Below, piece by piece: positions 10,117 through 21,780 of a stretch of 64,000 nt of DNA (position 1 is its first letter; each line of letters opens with the position of its first letter). A program made the position numbers and the translations under genes. Under the pieces are notes generated by a model. That model had not been told where the DNA came from, made no database searches, and saw only the letters and a list, made by a program, of their open reading frames with translations. The DNA is taken from contig JAKCPI010014917.1 in NCBI GenBank assembly GCA_023213315.1, positions 84,323-148,322 of the forward strand. Reading direction: 5' to 3'. This DNA comes from Euborellia annulipes (lineage: Eukaryota > Arthropoda > Insecta > Dermaptera > Anisolabididae).

Positions 10117-10549
10117 TAATGCTAGATTTTTTATTATAGGCATATTGTTTGATCTCAAGCTGTGATCGAGATTGGAATAATCTTCAGAGTTATAGTAGAG
10201 CTCTGAAGACAGTCCCAAGCAGTTTAGAGAACAATTAATAAACTGCTAACTGAATTCCAATCTTTTAAGCACAATGGTCGAAGAAATGGCAGACGCTTTC
10301 CTTATAGAAAAAATTAATGCTGAGGAGGAAATAAAAATTGTACTAAACAAGCAATCAAACTAAAAAATTTTTTCTCGAAAATCTCATTAAAACAAGTTTT
10401 GTCACCCAGAAAAAAAAAACAAAGTTAAATCTCGATATCATTTGCATATTTGTTGTTTATATTATTAATCGTAATTTTTTTCGGGGAAAAACAAACTTTT
10501 CCTCAACTCATTCTATAAAGGGAGTCCCCTTAAGAGAACGATCACAAGA

Positions 10550-10557
10550 TATATAAA
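10550..10557 (+). promoter_or_regulatory. TATA box of pacifastin gene at 10618
   Basis: TATATAAA lies 61 bases before the ATG. The upstream region from 10425 is almost identical to that of the 13807 gene, including CTATAAAGGGAGTCCCC and the GAGAGATAGAGAGATA tract. Confidence 0.6.
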
Positions 10558-10617
10558 GGAGAGATAGAGAGATAGAGGAAGGTAATCAACTTCAAACGCG
10601 CCTAAGAAAATAACAAA

Positions 10618-11975
10618 ATGCGATTTTATTTTATTTTTGCATTTGTGTTGGTTCTAATCTCTTTGGTGTCGACCTCTCCGGTGCCTGATGAAAAGTTCGG
10701 TAAGTGAAATGAAAGAGTTTATTGATACAGTAGAACCCCTTTTTATCCGGCCTCGGATCAACCGGCCTATTAGTATTATAAATTACATATGTTTATCATA
10801 CATTATTTTTATTTTTACATATATTATATGGACGGGGGCCTGTTACGCATTAGTGTGTCAAGCGCCAGCTACCTAGATTTGAGAAAATTAACATTAAAGT
10901 TTTTTGTTTTGATTAGATTATATATCATTTTTTTGCCAATTGTGCAAGTAACATTAAATATAAATTTTTTTAGGACATATTTCATAAAAAATACTATTAA
11001 TTATAGCATTTGAAACAATATTCAGTGCTTAAGGTGCGTGTCTCGAAAAACCGTTAAAACACGATTGACTCGAGGCGGCAAGAGATGGCGTTAGTGTTCC
11101 CCATAGGAATATAAGGGACTTATTCCATTTCATTCTAGAGCTTCCAGCTAATTAATTAAAGGCAAAAGATTAATTATTCTTTAACACAATGATTACTAAT
11201 TTAATTATCTACAACTTATAGAGCTCCTTTTTTTAAAATATATTTTATTTAATGCGATTAATCTAAAAAAAAATTGTCTTTCGAAAATCAAAAAAAGAGC
11301 TTCTATTATTTGTAGATATTTTAAATACCTTTAATTTAAAAAAAATTTGAGGTCGATAGCTTCAAAATTGTGGCCGCTGGAAACTCCCAAAATTAGCACC
11401 CCGAGACGCGCACCTTAACTCAATTTTTAATTTTTTTTTTTGGCGCTTGACACACTAATACATAACAGGGTCCATATATAAATTACTTTTTTTTTGTATT
11501 TTAATTAAACTGTTTGTTTCAATATTGTGCAATGTGTTCGTTCAGATGGTGAAGAGGGAGAGGTAGTTTGTTTACTCGCTTGCTTCCCAGTCTATTTTTC
11601 TACTATAGAGGCTTGAGATCTCTTAAACAAAAATGAGTTAGGAAAACGAAAAAGTGTGATGAAAATGAATGAAAATCAATTGTTCACCAGCCTCGGATTA
11701 ACCGGCCAAACGGGTATCCGGCCCCGTTTCGGTCCCTACCAGGACGGATAAGCTGGGTTTTACTGTACTAAAAAGGCCTCCCTAAAGAAATACCTTAAAA
11801 AGTTTAATAGAAGTAAAAATTAACAATCTGTTTGTATTTATATTTTTTTCCAGAAAAGAAAATATGCACTCCGGGGGAAACTAAAAATGTCGGATGCAAT
11901 TATTGCGGATGTGATTCGAAAGGCACCGCCTGGGTCTGCACGGAAATTGCTTGTCCACCACAAGATTATGAATAA
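10618..11975 (+). CDS. pacifastin-like protease inhibitor, single domain (tandem copy 1)
   Basis: Exons 10618-10699 and 11854-11975, phase-1 intron. The 67-residue product has a signal peptide (MRFYFIFAFVLVLISL), a short pro-segment SPVPDEKF and one pacifastin domain with CNYCGC and CTEIAC, ending CPPQDYE. P1 by homology is Glu, unusual for the family, where basic or large hydrophobic residues are common. The first 25 codons are identical in DNA to the 13807 gene, while 10 of 40 residues differ in exon 2. The intron hosts a pogo/Tigger-type element with two further insertions nested in it. The AATAAA over the stop codon is more likely coincidence than the poly(A) signal. Confidence 0.9.
10829..11473. 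mobile_element. TIR element nested in the pogo-type element
   Basis: ATTAGTGTGTCAAGCGCCA on the left is matched by TGGCGCTTGACACACTAAT on the right, with matching CCTGTTA / TAACAGG outside. It is itself interrupted at 11033-11414. Superfamily unclear; edges approximate. Confidence 0.55.
11033..11414. mobile_element. piggyBac-type MITE, TSD TTAA
   Basis: Ends GGTGCGTGTCTCG and CGAGACGCGCACC are inverted and flanked by TTAA at 11029-11032 and 11415-11418. TTAA duplication with GG/GT-rich ends suggests piggyBac. 382 bp, no coding capacity. It is the innermost of three nested insertions. Confidence 0.6.
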
Positions 11976-12606
11976 ATATAAAAAGCCATTTGCCCAATTC
12001 ACGGAAATTAACTTTCATTATCCTGGAATATAATTACAAAAAATCTGGTGTGACTGCTCTCACACTACCTTCTGAAAATTAATTCAAAATGTAAAAATTT
12101 ATAAACTTGAAAAATATTTCTATTTGATTATCATGTCAACTATTTCTTGTACAATCACGCATTTACAATACCTTCATTATGAATATAATACTATTTAAAA
12201 TAATTTTTTTTATGTATCTATTTATTTTGTAAATAGCTGTATTTATTAATTAATTAAAGAAAATTCTTAAACTGAATGTTTTTTTTTTTTTTTTTTTAAG
12301 CAGAAATCTCATAACTAAAGACACGAGATCCAAGGAGTCAAAGGTGTCAGAATTGACTATTGTGATCGAAGAATATTCTAATTCAAATATCGGGGCAAAG
12401 AATTAATGAGATTCAATCAATAAAGCAAAAATAGAAAAATTTTTAAGCCTTCACAATCAAATAACACTTTTTAAAAACTATTGTCCATAACAAAATATGT
12501 GAGATTTAAACAAATATTGAGCCTAAAATGCTTAATCATAGTTCCAAATAAGTGGATGGCAGCCAGGGGAAAAAAAAATCAATTTCTATCAGATTCTTTT
12601 TTATTT

Positions 12607-12655
12607 GATTGTCGACGTTTCGGACGCCAGTCTCGACCTTCCTCAGGATTACAAT
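12607..12655 (-). ncRNA. hammerhead ribozyme-like motif, unpaired copy
   Basis: Minus strand: CTGAGGA, stem II GGTCG..CGTCC (4 pairs with one mismatch), then GAAACGTCGAC. Stem I can pair ATTGT with ACAAT. Closest in sequence to the 6592 motif. No inverted partner is visible nearby. Confidence 0.45.
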
Positions 12656-12894
12656 ATATACAATAGAACCAATAATTTAATAATAATAATAAGAATAATA
12701 ATAATGGGTGACGTTTAGTCCCCGTAATGTCGACAGAGGAAAAATAAATAATTCGGGCCGATAGAAGTCTTGTTTTATTTCGTCTTCAATAATAAGTTAT
12801 AGAGATATATTATGTTACCGTTTGTACTTTATATTGGTTTTAATGGATCTTTTAATGCACTCTTTTTAGATCCCATCCTTATTTGGACCGTTTA

Positions 12895-13134
12895 TTTTGA
12901 AAGTGGTGTAAGTCCATTTTTTATTGTTTCGAGAAAATGAAAGGTTAACATATCTGTTTTTATTAAAAAATCTATTTACCGACCAATTTTCAATTGTACA
13001 AAACATGGAAATTTTTAAAGAAATTTACCACTAGCTAGTTATACATAGAAAATTTACATTAATTTAAACATAAATTATGTGATATCTCATTTTTCTTAAA
13101 AATGGACTTACACCACTTTCAAAATAAACGGTCC
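12895..13134. mobile_element. MITE with GGACCGTTTATTTTGAAAG ends
   Basis: A 37-bp terminal repeat (GGACCGTTTATTTTGAAAGT ... inverted at 13098-13134) encloses AT-rich DNA; ATTT flanks both sides. The terminal sequence resembles that of the 17934-19375 element (CGTTTATTT..GAAAG..TAAG), so both may be moved by one transposase family. Confidence 0.65.
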
Positions 13135-13227
13135 ATTTATTGAAATATAATTTGTTTTCAACTAATTTCAAAATACAATATGATGTTAACTTTTGATGAA
13201 AAATTTTTAATATTTAAAGATTTGTTT

Positions 13228-13371
13228 TGGGGCCATAGCACAGTGGTAGAGTATCCGCCTGTTGTGCTAGAGGTCAAGGGTTTACATCCCGTTTCATGTG
13301 ACAAAAATTTGGCTACCAATAAATAGAAATAAATAGAGACGGGGTCTAAATGGCCTCCGATGCCTAAAAAG
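13228..13371 (+). mobile_element. tRNA-derived SINE
   Basis: The head has Pol III-like boxes: A box TAGCACAGTGGTAGAG and B box GGGTTTACATCCC. The body carries a block shared by other copies: TTGGCTACCAAT, AAATAGAGAC, GGGTCTAAATGGCCTCCGATGCC (split here). The same body is seen at 14682, 31745 (-), 44603 (-) and 54824. Confidence 0.7.
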
Positions 13372-13738
13372 AAAATTAATAATAATTATTTAACAATTAA
13401 TTTGAGTCTTTAAAACATTTTACCTGCAACTTGCAAGATATGTAACCAGACACGCATGCCCTCATTTTAGTTGCAAATTTCTAAGGGGAAATTTTAACTG
13501 GCAAATCTTCAACTATCAATGCCTATTGGCTAAGATAGAAAGTGATGAATTCCTGTATGTACAGAAATTTTGAAAAAAAAAAAAAAAAAAAATTCATAAA
13601 GAAAAAAAAAGATAAATCTCTATATCATTTGCATATTTGTTGTTTATATTATTAATCGTAATTTCTTCGAGGAAAAAACAAACTTTTTCCTCAATTCATT
13701 CTATAAAGGGAGTCCCCTTTAAGAGAACGATCACAAGA

Positions 13739-13746
13739 TATATAAA
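13739..13746 (+). promoter_or_regulatory. TATA box of pacifastin gene at 13807
   Basis: TATATAAA 61 bases before the ATG, in an upstream region (from 13606) nearly identical to that of the 10618 gene. Confidence 0.6.
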
Positions 13747-13806
13747 GGAGAGATAGAGAGATAAAGGTAGGCAATCAACTTTAAACGCGCCTAAGAAAAT
13801 AACAAA

Positions 13807-14187
13807 ATGCGATTTTATTTTATTTTTGCATTTGTGTTGGTTCTAATCTCTTTGGTGTCGACCTCTCCGGTGCCTGATGAAGAGATCCGTAAGTGAAATG
13901 ATTATTTTTTGATAAATATTTCCGATGAAGAGTTAGACCGAATAAATAAATAGACATTCCTATCTAAAGAGTGTTCTGAAACGCATGAAAGATCTGAACC
14001 TCTTGGAACAAGCATTGAATTTTAATTCAAATGGCTATTTATATATATTATTTTTTTTTTTTCAGAAACGAAAATATGCACTCCAGGAGAAACTAAAAAA
14101 GTCAGATGCAACAAATGCGGCTGTGATCCTACAGGCACTGCTTGGATCTGCACTAAAATTGGATGTCCTCCTCAAGATTATGAATAA
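13807..14187 (+). CDS. pacifastin-like protease inhibitor, single domain (tandem copy 2)
   Basis: Exons 13807-13888 and 14066-14187 with a 177-bp phase-1 intron, lacking the transposons that swell the intron of copy 1. The 67-residue product has the same signal peptide as copy 1, pro-segment SPVPDEEI and one domain with CNKCGC and CTKIGC, ending CPPQDYE. P1 by homology is Lys, so a trypsin-like target is expected, in contrast to Glu in copy 1. Copy 2 is also more basic around the second cysteine (KKVRCNK versus KNVGCNY). Secreted inhibitor by family; the physiological target cannot be read from sequence. Confidence 0.9.
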
Positions 14188-14559
14188 ATTCGCTATTTGC
14201 CAATTTTGAACAGATCATTGATTGTTTTAAAAAATTAATTAACTGAAACGAATGATATCGCAAATAAATATTTTCATAGTAGGCCTATTTACGAAATTTA
14301 ATCTCCATCTTTCTCGAATATAATAATTACAAAACCAAACATCTCATGTGATGACTTTTTGTACGATTGTAATGAAATACCTATATTAATAAATTTCAAA
14401 AAATTCAAAGAATATTTTATCAAATATCCCAAAACAATTCGATATTTCAAAAAACTAAATTTAGTATTCGCATAACTACTTTTTTAGGCGCTAAAAGAAG
14501 CCGCAATCAAAAAATCTTTGTAAAATTCTGCAAAATCCTTCAAATAAAGTGCCCTAATG

Positions 14560-14586
14560 ACACACACACACACACACACACACACT
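14560..14586. repeat. (CA)n microsatellite
   Basis: Pure CA dinucleotide run of about 25 bases between the last pacifastin gene and a SINE. Confidence 0.85.
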
Positions 14587-14681
14587 ATATGATACATTCA
14601 CTAGTGGCCCTTGGGCGTTTCCGTCTATCTCCATCCATTGCGCTAATGACAGATCCAGGGGAGGTTTTTAAGGCTCCCCCC

Positions 14682-14845
14682 GGTCCTCGGGCCTTGGTGT
14701 ATTGGGTAGCGTCCTCGACTTCTATAGCAAGGGTCCCGGGTTAGCACCCCGTCTCATGCGATAATTTATTTCAAATAATTGGCTACCAATCCAATTTAAA
14801 ATAAATAGAGACCGGGTCTAAATGGCCTCCGTTGCCGAAAAAGCT
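14682..14845 (+). mobile_element. tRNA-derived SINE
   Basis: Head GGCCTTGGTGTATTGGGTAG with B-box-like GGGTTAGCACCCC, then the shared body TTGGCTACCAATCC, AAATAGAGACCGGGTCTAAA and TGGCCTCCGTTGCC. Best-preserved body of the copies seen. Confidence 0.7.
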
Positions 14846-15199
14846 TTATATAAATTAAACCCTTTCCCCAGGAGAGAAAAAATTCAAATTGCTATATATT
14901 ATATTATGGTTCGAGAATCGGGGAGGGTTTTTTTCCCCGCTTGCCCCGGAACTCTTTGTTGTGTTTATAGTATGTGATTTTGAAGTCGTCAAGATTAAGG
15001 GTTTTCTGTTGCTCTCGAAGATGGCGCATAGTCGGAGTCTGTGGGTTCAAATAAAATTATCTCTCGTATTTTTACTATTATATTATGTATATTACAAATA
15101 GAAAAGAAAAAATAGCAGCCTGTTTATTGAAAAAAAAAGTAAATTGTATAAAAAATACCAATAATAAGTGTTTTTTATTTAGATTAAATGAAATTTTAA

Positions 15200-15660
15200 C
15201 AAAAACAAAAATTGGGAGGGGGGGGGGAGAGGTTGGAGGCTTCCGAACCCCCAAAACCAAGCAAAACAAACTAAGAACAAAATTTCTACATTATTTCTAC
15301 AAATTTCTTGTAGGCCTATATTTTTATTAAATTAAAGATTATAAATTTTCCTTAATTTAATATTTCTTTAATGTCATGTATCTAATTATTTTGTAAATCA
15401 CTGTATACAGATTCGTACCTAAAGGGGGTGGGGGATATGAAAATCAACAGCCCCCCCCCCTCCCCGAATTATAAATAAAGAGAAATATATAAAGAGAAAC
15501 ATGATGACACCGCGGGGGGGGGGAAAAAAAAAAAAAAAATTAAGATTTTGAATAGTGATACAATTTATAAAAAAATATTTTATATTCGTTAAAATTTATT
15601 CATTTGGGGGGGGGATGGATTATCTCTTGGATTATCCGAACCCTGCTATTTATTATTTGT
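15200..15660. other. G/C-run repeat remnants, no gene
   Basis: AT-rich DNA with several homopolymer G or C runs (around 15222, 15451, 15518 and 15606), resembling the termini of the G-run hAT elements but without placeable ends. The remainder of 14846-16016 shows nothing else. Confidence 0.5.
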
Positions 15661-16016
15661 TCAACGGCAAAAAAAAATGAATTTTGAATTTTCCGCCTAG
15701 AAACAAAATTTATGATAAAGTTGGCAGCACAAATTATTTGCCCCCAGTTTGGCATTTCTGATTAATCAAAAAAGTCAAAATAAAACTTCTTCTCTAAGTT
15801 GATATAAAAATTAAAAATAAAATCATTCACTTTATAAATTCCAGGGAATAAATACTATATCGATCCTTATATATACTAGAATATTTAAAGGTAATTAATG
15901 ATAATATTTATATATCCTATAAATTTAACTCTTTCTTTATTTTTAGAAAACTTCAACTGTCAAATTAAAATAATTTCAATTGATACCACAGTCTTATTTA
16001 AATTATTAAATAAGAA

Positions 16017-16751
16017 ATGTCAGAAGGTGAAGAGAAAATTGTGAAATTACCCCATCATAAAGCCACAGGATATTGTACAACGAGAGCCAGATATCGGCAG
16101 GGTAAAAAATTAACAGCAGTCAAGGTAAACAGAAAAATGTATCCTTTACAAAAAGAAGTTAATTAAAAGAAAATTTGAACTGATTTTCAAATCTATTTTT
16201 ATTTAATTATGCAAATTATATTTCCCATAAACTGAAAATGGATTCAAACATTGGTGAGGAAAGTATCTGGGAAGATAGGCAGCAATAAAACAAAGCCTAT
16301 ATTTTTATTATAGACTAATTATTGATAAGTGACTGGGGATGGCAAAGAAAATATTTGTTTTATTGTGCAAGCTTCTTGGTAATTTCCTCATCAAATTTTT
16401 AAATTGCATTTTGCTTGAAATCACCTGAGATTTCGGCAAATATTGTTTTCCTTAAAACAATATTCACAAAAAACAAAAGATGGGAAATAAAAATTTGGCC
16501 GAGTTGAATTTTGTTGCTCTGAGAGTGGCTAAATTATTAGCCTGAAATAATAAAAAAAGCTATCTTTTCATCTTCAATTTCATTACTCTAATTATAAATA
16601 TTATCATATCAATTATAAAAATGTGATTGCAAGAAAAAAGTCAAGAAATTTGTAACTAATTATTTCAAAAGAATAAAAGTTAACTCATCTGTATGCTCTT
16701 TTTGAAAATAACACGTTGGTTAATTTTTTTTATTAATTTTTGACTGAAGAA

Positions 16752-16782
<31 letters not shown>

Positions 16783-19700
16783 AGTCTATATATATATACA
16801 CTTGATATTAGAGAGAAATAGTTTTCACCAAAAAAAAAACATTCAATTTTCAGAATTATAAGTTTTGGTCTTAAACTCATGAATGAAAACGAGGCACTTT
16901 ATTTATGAGTTTAAGTTGAAGATATAAAATTCTGACAAATTGTAACCCCTTCTGTCTCAAAATATTTATTATTACTAAAGGGATAAATATCTCCAATAAC
17001 TAATTTGAGCCAGAGGAAGTATTTTATTAAATTTTGGTAAAATTATTTTCCCTAATAGAAAATATCGTCATAAAATTTTCAAAAGGAGAATTGGATGTGA
17101 TCGGAATTTAAAAGAATTTCACCTCATACCTCCAACTCTAAATGTTTATTTTCCTCGATTGTGTTCAGAAAGGTGAGGCAATGTATATATATATATATAT
17201 TTATGAAGATAAAGTTCCGCCTGTTTAATCGGCGGTGGTTGTTGAGATTGACTAAATGGTTCTGGTCTTCTTCTGGACCCGAAACGTCGAGTCACTCTCT
17301 ACAACCAACGGCTTAACTGTAGAAATTTTGACTTCACATACACCCAGTTGCGGAATCAATTGAAATAAGTTTATTACAGACTTGCTATTTAAGAAGTTGT
17401 CCAATGATTTGCTTAGATCGTAGTCAATTGGCACTGAATGAAGAAGAATTAGACAACAGAAATTAGTCAACAAAAAGAAATCAAGATGAGCTCGACTATA
17501 TTTAGGAAAAGCAATATTGCTCAAGATATAGGAGAACTATCGGGGCTCCAGACCTAGGGTCAACCAACTACCACCTCCTCCAGACAATGGACAACTTCAT
17601 AAAAGAGAAAAATATTCGAATTCCTTCCACGACTAGATCAACATTCTATCCTCAAATTTTTTTGCTTCCAAAATTACCAATAAAATCGAAAGACTTCATT
17701 GATAATTTTAGAGCATATTTCAAATAATTATGTAATTATCTGCTGAGACACAATCAATCAAATTTTGTGTTCGAAAAATGCATTTCTACTTTGAGGAGAA
17801 AAGATTTTTTTTAGATATTTAACTCCTGAATTAGATGTAGAGATTGATACTTATAAAATGAGATGAGTTAACCTTCTACACGACACTGAAAGGAAAATTA
17901 AAAAAAGAAATTAAAATTTGAATAACTTGCTTCAATTGAATCGTTTATTTCAGAAAGCACCTAAGGGACAAAATTTCAAAAAATGTGTTTTTGGTGCTAA
18001 TGTACAATTTAAAGGTAAATACATCTTTTAGTGCCGAAATAACCAATGTTCCTCATCAGCAATGCTATTTGGCAGCCTTGAAAAAATCCGTTTATTTCAG
18101 AAAGAACCCAAGCGCCGTAGCTTAGGTTCTTTCTGCGGTAAATTTCACTCGTGCCCTGTAGACATCACGTGTTTTGTGACTCGGTGGTTTGATTCAAAGG
18201 TTACCTAACACTGAGTAGTTAGTTTTCGTGAGTTTTCAATGAAAATTAGGTGTTATTTTGTTGTTTATTATTGCATTATATAGTTTTTTTTTTGAAGTGA
18301 CAACGTCTTACAAATCATGTGTCTATAGAGGCAAGTTAGAGGGGCATGCACGAAAAAGTTTATCGGCTTGAATAACTCCTCTGTCTTAAGAGGTATAAGA
18401 ATATACGGTTAGAAAGAATGAGTTTTCAGCTAAAGATTTCACCATTTATTTTTTTCCTATCATTTTATTTTACCGCGCTGCGGTAAATTCTAATTTGAAA
18501 GTTTAAACCTCTGTAGATTCCGAACGGCAAATCAGATCCGACTAAATGGGATGTCATTTGGTGCAGAAACAAATCCTCTAATAGAATAAATGAAAAAATC
18601 CCGAGTAATTAACTCCAAAATTAGTTTTTTCTCGAAAAACCTCATTTTTAGGCAAAAAAATATCGAAAAATTGCCCTATTTATGTAACGCCTAGCTACTT
18701 GACCATAAAAGCTATTTTTTTTTTATTAAGCCGGGTGCCAAAGGCCATCCCCATAATATACAATATATGACATTTTACAAAACAATATAAATACAATATA
18801 AAACCATGTAAATACAATATAACATTATATAGTTCTTAAGCCATGTCGGATAGTTCAGATGATGAACCTATTCCCAGGCGTAGGCGTGGTGTTGTGCACG
18901 AAGAAAAATACAAACGGAACATTATTCGGAATGCTCAATGCTCAAAGGACTGCAGTACGAGTCTGTATATACGCTGTGTATATAGACATACTGTAGCGTG
19001 TAGTCTACTTGTATTTTTCGATTTAGGCATAGTAAAAACACTCTTTTTTATACTTAAGTGTGTCTGTTACTTATCTTTGATACCAAAACAGGTAAAAATT
19101 AATGGTTTGACTTAATTTCAATAATAATTTTTAAAAAATCACTCGTTTATTTCAGAAACCACCTAAGTGCAATTTTTTCAAAAATTAATTACTCAAAAAC
19201 TTAAAGGAAAAAAAATAATTTTTTAAATAGATTATCCCAATAGCATGTTTATGATTTGATAAAAAAATATTTGAAGTAGACTAGTCCTATACTTAAGCTG
19301 CAAAACAGTTTTTTTAGTTTTCCGAAAGTTGAAAAAAACGCACTTAGGTGCTTTCTGAAATAAACGATTCAATTATTAGCTAATATTAACTAAAACCCCA
19401 AAGAGTAGACTAATAGAATTTATTCTAATATTGAATGAACCTTAACACACATCAAGATCAATTCATTTGCTGAGTTGTTTAGGTGTTCACCGTGGCCCAA
19501 GAATCAACACATTTGTTCATCACCGGCGTTCCAAGTATAAAATTAGACTCCGAATTACATAAATTATGTTCACGTTATGGACAAATTCTACAATTGAAAA
19601 AAGTTGCAGATTATGAATGTGAAGCATTTACAGAATGTTTTCATATTAATTATAAACGTATTCAAGCAGCAAGGTAAAATTTCTTATTTTATTTTTAGAA

Positions 19701-21780
19701 TTCATTCACCATTCATGACACACTATAATCCTAGTTTTATTTATTTATACCTCAACACGGCTTCAATCAGAAATTAGAACAACGATTGATGTTTTTTCAC
19801 TTTTTCCCTAAAATATATATTAGAATATAAAGAAAAGAATATTTTTTTATTTATTCAGCCCACGCTGATTCCAGGGTTTTGACTGTGACCAGAGCTGGAA
19901 CTGTGCCATAAAGGCGTAGATATCTGTGAGGACCATTCCGTGTGGGCAATTAGAAGTCACTAACCATTATCTAGAAACGATAAAGGTATCTCTATCCTGA
20001 CAAATAATCTTATTTAAAATGAGTATGTCGACGCGGAAATCTCATTCATTTTGGAGAGAAAACATTAATTTCAATTGTAGATTTGGAAAATACTTGGATA
20101 GAATTGCCTGGTTCAGGCAGGCATTTTTTTAAGAATAACATTCTTTTACTATAAATGGCAACTGATTGTGCACAGAAAGAGCAGTTTCAACCAATATCAG
20201 GTCTAAAATTTTAAAAGCAATGAATTTATCACCTGTCGATGGCCCATCTGTAGGCCGAAACTGTTCTTTCTGTGCACAATCAGTAGCCATTTTTAATACA
20301 AGATCCTGAATAGAAAACTCTGTTTTTCCCTAAATTCCTGCCATCAAGAACCAGGTAATTCCATCTAACAAGTAACTTTGAAATCTACAATTGAATATTT
20401 ATACGATTCGATTTGGACTTGTTCTCGAAAAGAAGAAAATATGACACAATCCCAGCTCTAATGATAGTCCAAAATCCTTTTGGCAGAATCGATAAATGAA
20501 AGTATAAAAGAAATTATTTATTCTTTTATCTTTTACTTTCTATATGTTTTTGGGCTTCAGTGCAATGGTTGTTGCAATTGAATTAGAAGACACGGGGGGG
20601 ACTCAACAGTAAAAAGATGCTTGTTCAGGTTACAATACATATATTTAAAGAACAATTGGCCTGTACCTTAGAGTAAGGTGCTTTATGACCTAACTAAGCA
20701 TCAGCTAAATAAAATAAAATCATATTGGCTACCAATTAATTGAAATAAATATGTCTGGGCGACAAAGACAGAAAGACAATAATCCAAATCTTTTTTTGGG
20801 ATATCTCGGAATTTTTAAGATTAAAGCCCTTTTTTTAGAGGTTGAAATAAATATGTAAAATACTTTAATCTCTATACGATTATTTGTTTAAAGTAAATAA
20901 TATTTTTTAATCACTAACTATCACTATGTATTTTGAATTTCCCAAGACATGCTAAACGACATTTAGACACAAGAGGATTTTTCGGTGGCGTTCTACGAGC
21001 ATTTTATGTCCCAGAATTTGAATCTTTGCAAGAAACCAGAGAGAAATTAAATCAACGCCGACGTGAAATCGCTCAAAGGATTGCATTTAATAAAGGTAGG
21101 TCTATTTACTAATATTTTCACTTTATTTTCTATTTTTCTAAATTTTCCTTTTTCTTTTTTTTTCAGAAAAACAACCAGAGAATCATCCGCAATTAATGCC
21201 ATCAACGCTATTGAAACAGAAGAGTTCTTTAAAGTAAATAATAATCACTAACTAAAGAAAAAATACCTAGCTGAATCTCTCATTTCCTATACTAATAATT
21301 CCTAATACTGCTATAAACCTTTCGAAATTATTTTTTATATTATTAGGGGAATTTTACATTATAGACCACATTTTTGTATGAATTTATTTATTAAAAATAT
21401 AAATACTGTACAACGTTTCGACTTCTTATTCCGCAGCCGTTATCAAGTAACCTACTATGCGATACAGTACTTGATAACGGCTTCAGAATAAGCAGTCGAA
21501 ATGTTGTACAGTATTTATATTGTTAATAAATAATTAATACAAAAATGTGGTCTATAATTAAAAATTCTACTAATAATAATAATTCAAACCACAAAAGCTT
21601 TTATAATCTTCTCATGTTAAAATATGAATTATTTTGTTTTAGGCGACCTAACAATTCAAAAAATGACGAGGAAATTGTAAGTTTTAATTTTATATCACTC
21701 AATTAATTCCAAACATTAATCATGATTATTTCTTTCAGGCAACGCAAAATCCTTCAGAAATAAAAAAGATTAAAAGATGA
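16017..21780 (+). CDS. RBM48: RNA-binding protein 48
   Basis: Six exons with consistent phases: 16017-16124, 19483-19673, 20947-21095, 21167-21233, 21643-21676, 21739-21780; product 196 residues. In human cells RBM48 works with ARMC7 in the minor (U12-type) spliceosome; the same nuclear role is assumed here. The start reads HHKATGYCTTRARYRQGKKL followed by VFTVAQESTHLFITGVP, matching the RBM48 N-terminus; one RRM fold spans about residues 40-120, ending with the hallmark RGFFGGVLRAFYVPEFES, then the ETREKL(N)QRR helix. The C-terminal part is shorter and Lys-rich (KKIKR end) compared with vertebrates. Intron 1 (3.4 kb) holds the 17934-19375 transposon; introns 2 and 4 hold palindromic repeat elements. 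An AATAAA lies near 21842. All splice sites are GT..AG. Confidence 0.92.
17934..19375. mobile_element. TIR transposon with degenerate reading frame
   Basis: AATCGTTTATTTCAGAAAGC at the left is inverted at the right end (CTGAAATAAACGATT), followed by CACCTAAG in both. Extra internal copies of the repeat are at 18089 and 19144. A reading frame at 18843-19115 starts MSDSSDDEPIPRRRRG with VHEEKYKRNIIRNA, which looks like the charged N-terminus of a transposon protein, then degenerates. The superfamily is not identified. It lies in intron 1 of RBM48. Confidence 0.6.
20060..20396. mobile_element. palindromic element with hammerhead-like remnants
   Basis: Inverted arms 20060-20192 and 20255-20396 share ACTGATTGTGCACAGAAAGA and the flanking CCTGGTTC/GAACCAGG. 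The right arm at 20231-20272 has CTGTCGA, stem II GGCC..GGCC and GAAACTG, a hammerhead-like layout with an altered core. Located in intron 2 of RBM48. Confidence 0.45.
21352..21572. mobile_element. palindromic element, hammerhead-like degenerate arms
   Basis: Arms 21352-21447 and 21462-21572 are inverted; each holds CTTGATAACGGCT..GTCGAAACGTTGTA (GAAATG in the right arm). The layout TTGATAA - hairpin - GAAACGTT parallels the hammerhead motifs elsewhere in the window but lacks the exact CTGANGA core. Located in intron 4 of RBM48. Confidence 0.5.

Larger units (their letters stand above)
10728..11765. mobile_element. pogo/Tigger-type Tc1-mariner element, non-autonomous
   Basis: The left end CAGTAGAACCCCTTTTATCC and right end GGTTTTACTG, with GGATAAGC inside, are the CAGTA.AACC..TTATCC terminal repeats of the pogo/Tigger group, flanked by TA on both sides (10726-10727, 11766-11767). 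CCTCGGAT.AACCGGCC repeats in both arms. No transposase. The element carries two nested insertions and lies in the intron of a pacifastin gene. Confidence 0.7.

Noticed and set aside
17252..17310. Hammerhead motif at CCGAAACGTCGAGTC
   Set aside because: GAAACGTC is present but no CTGANGA core or stem II precedes it; only a relic.
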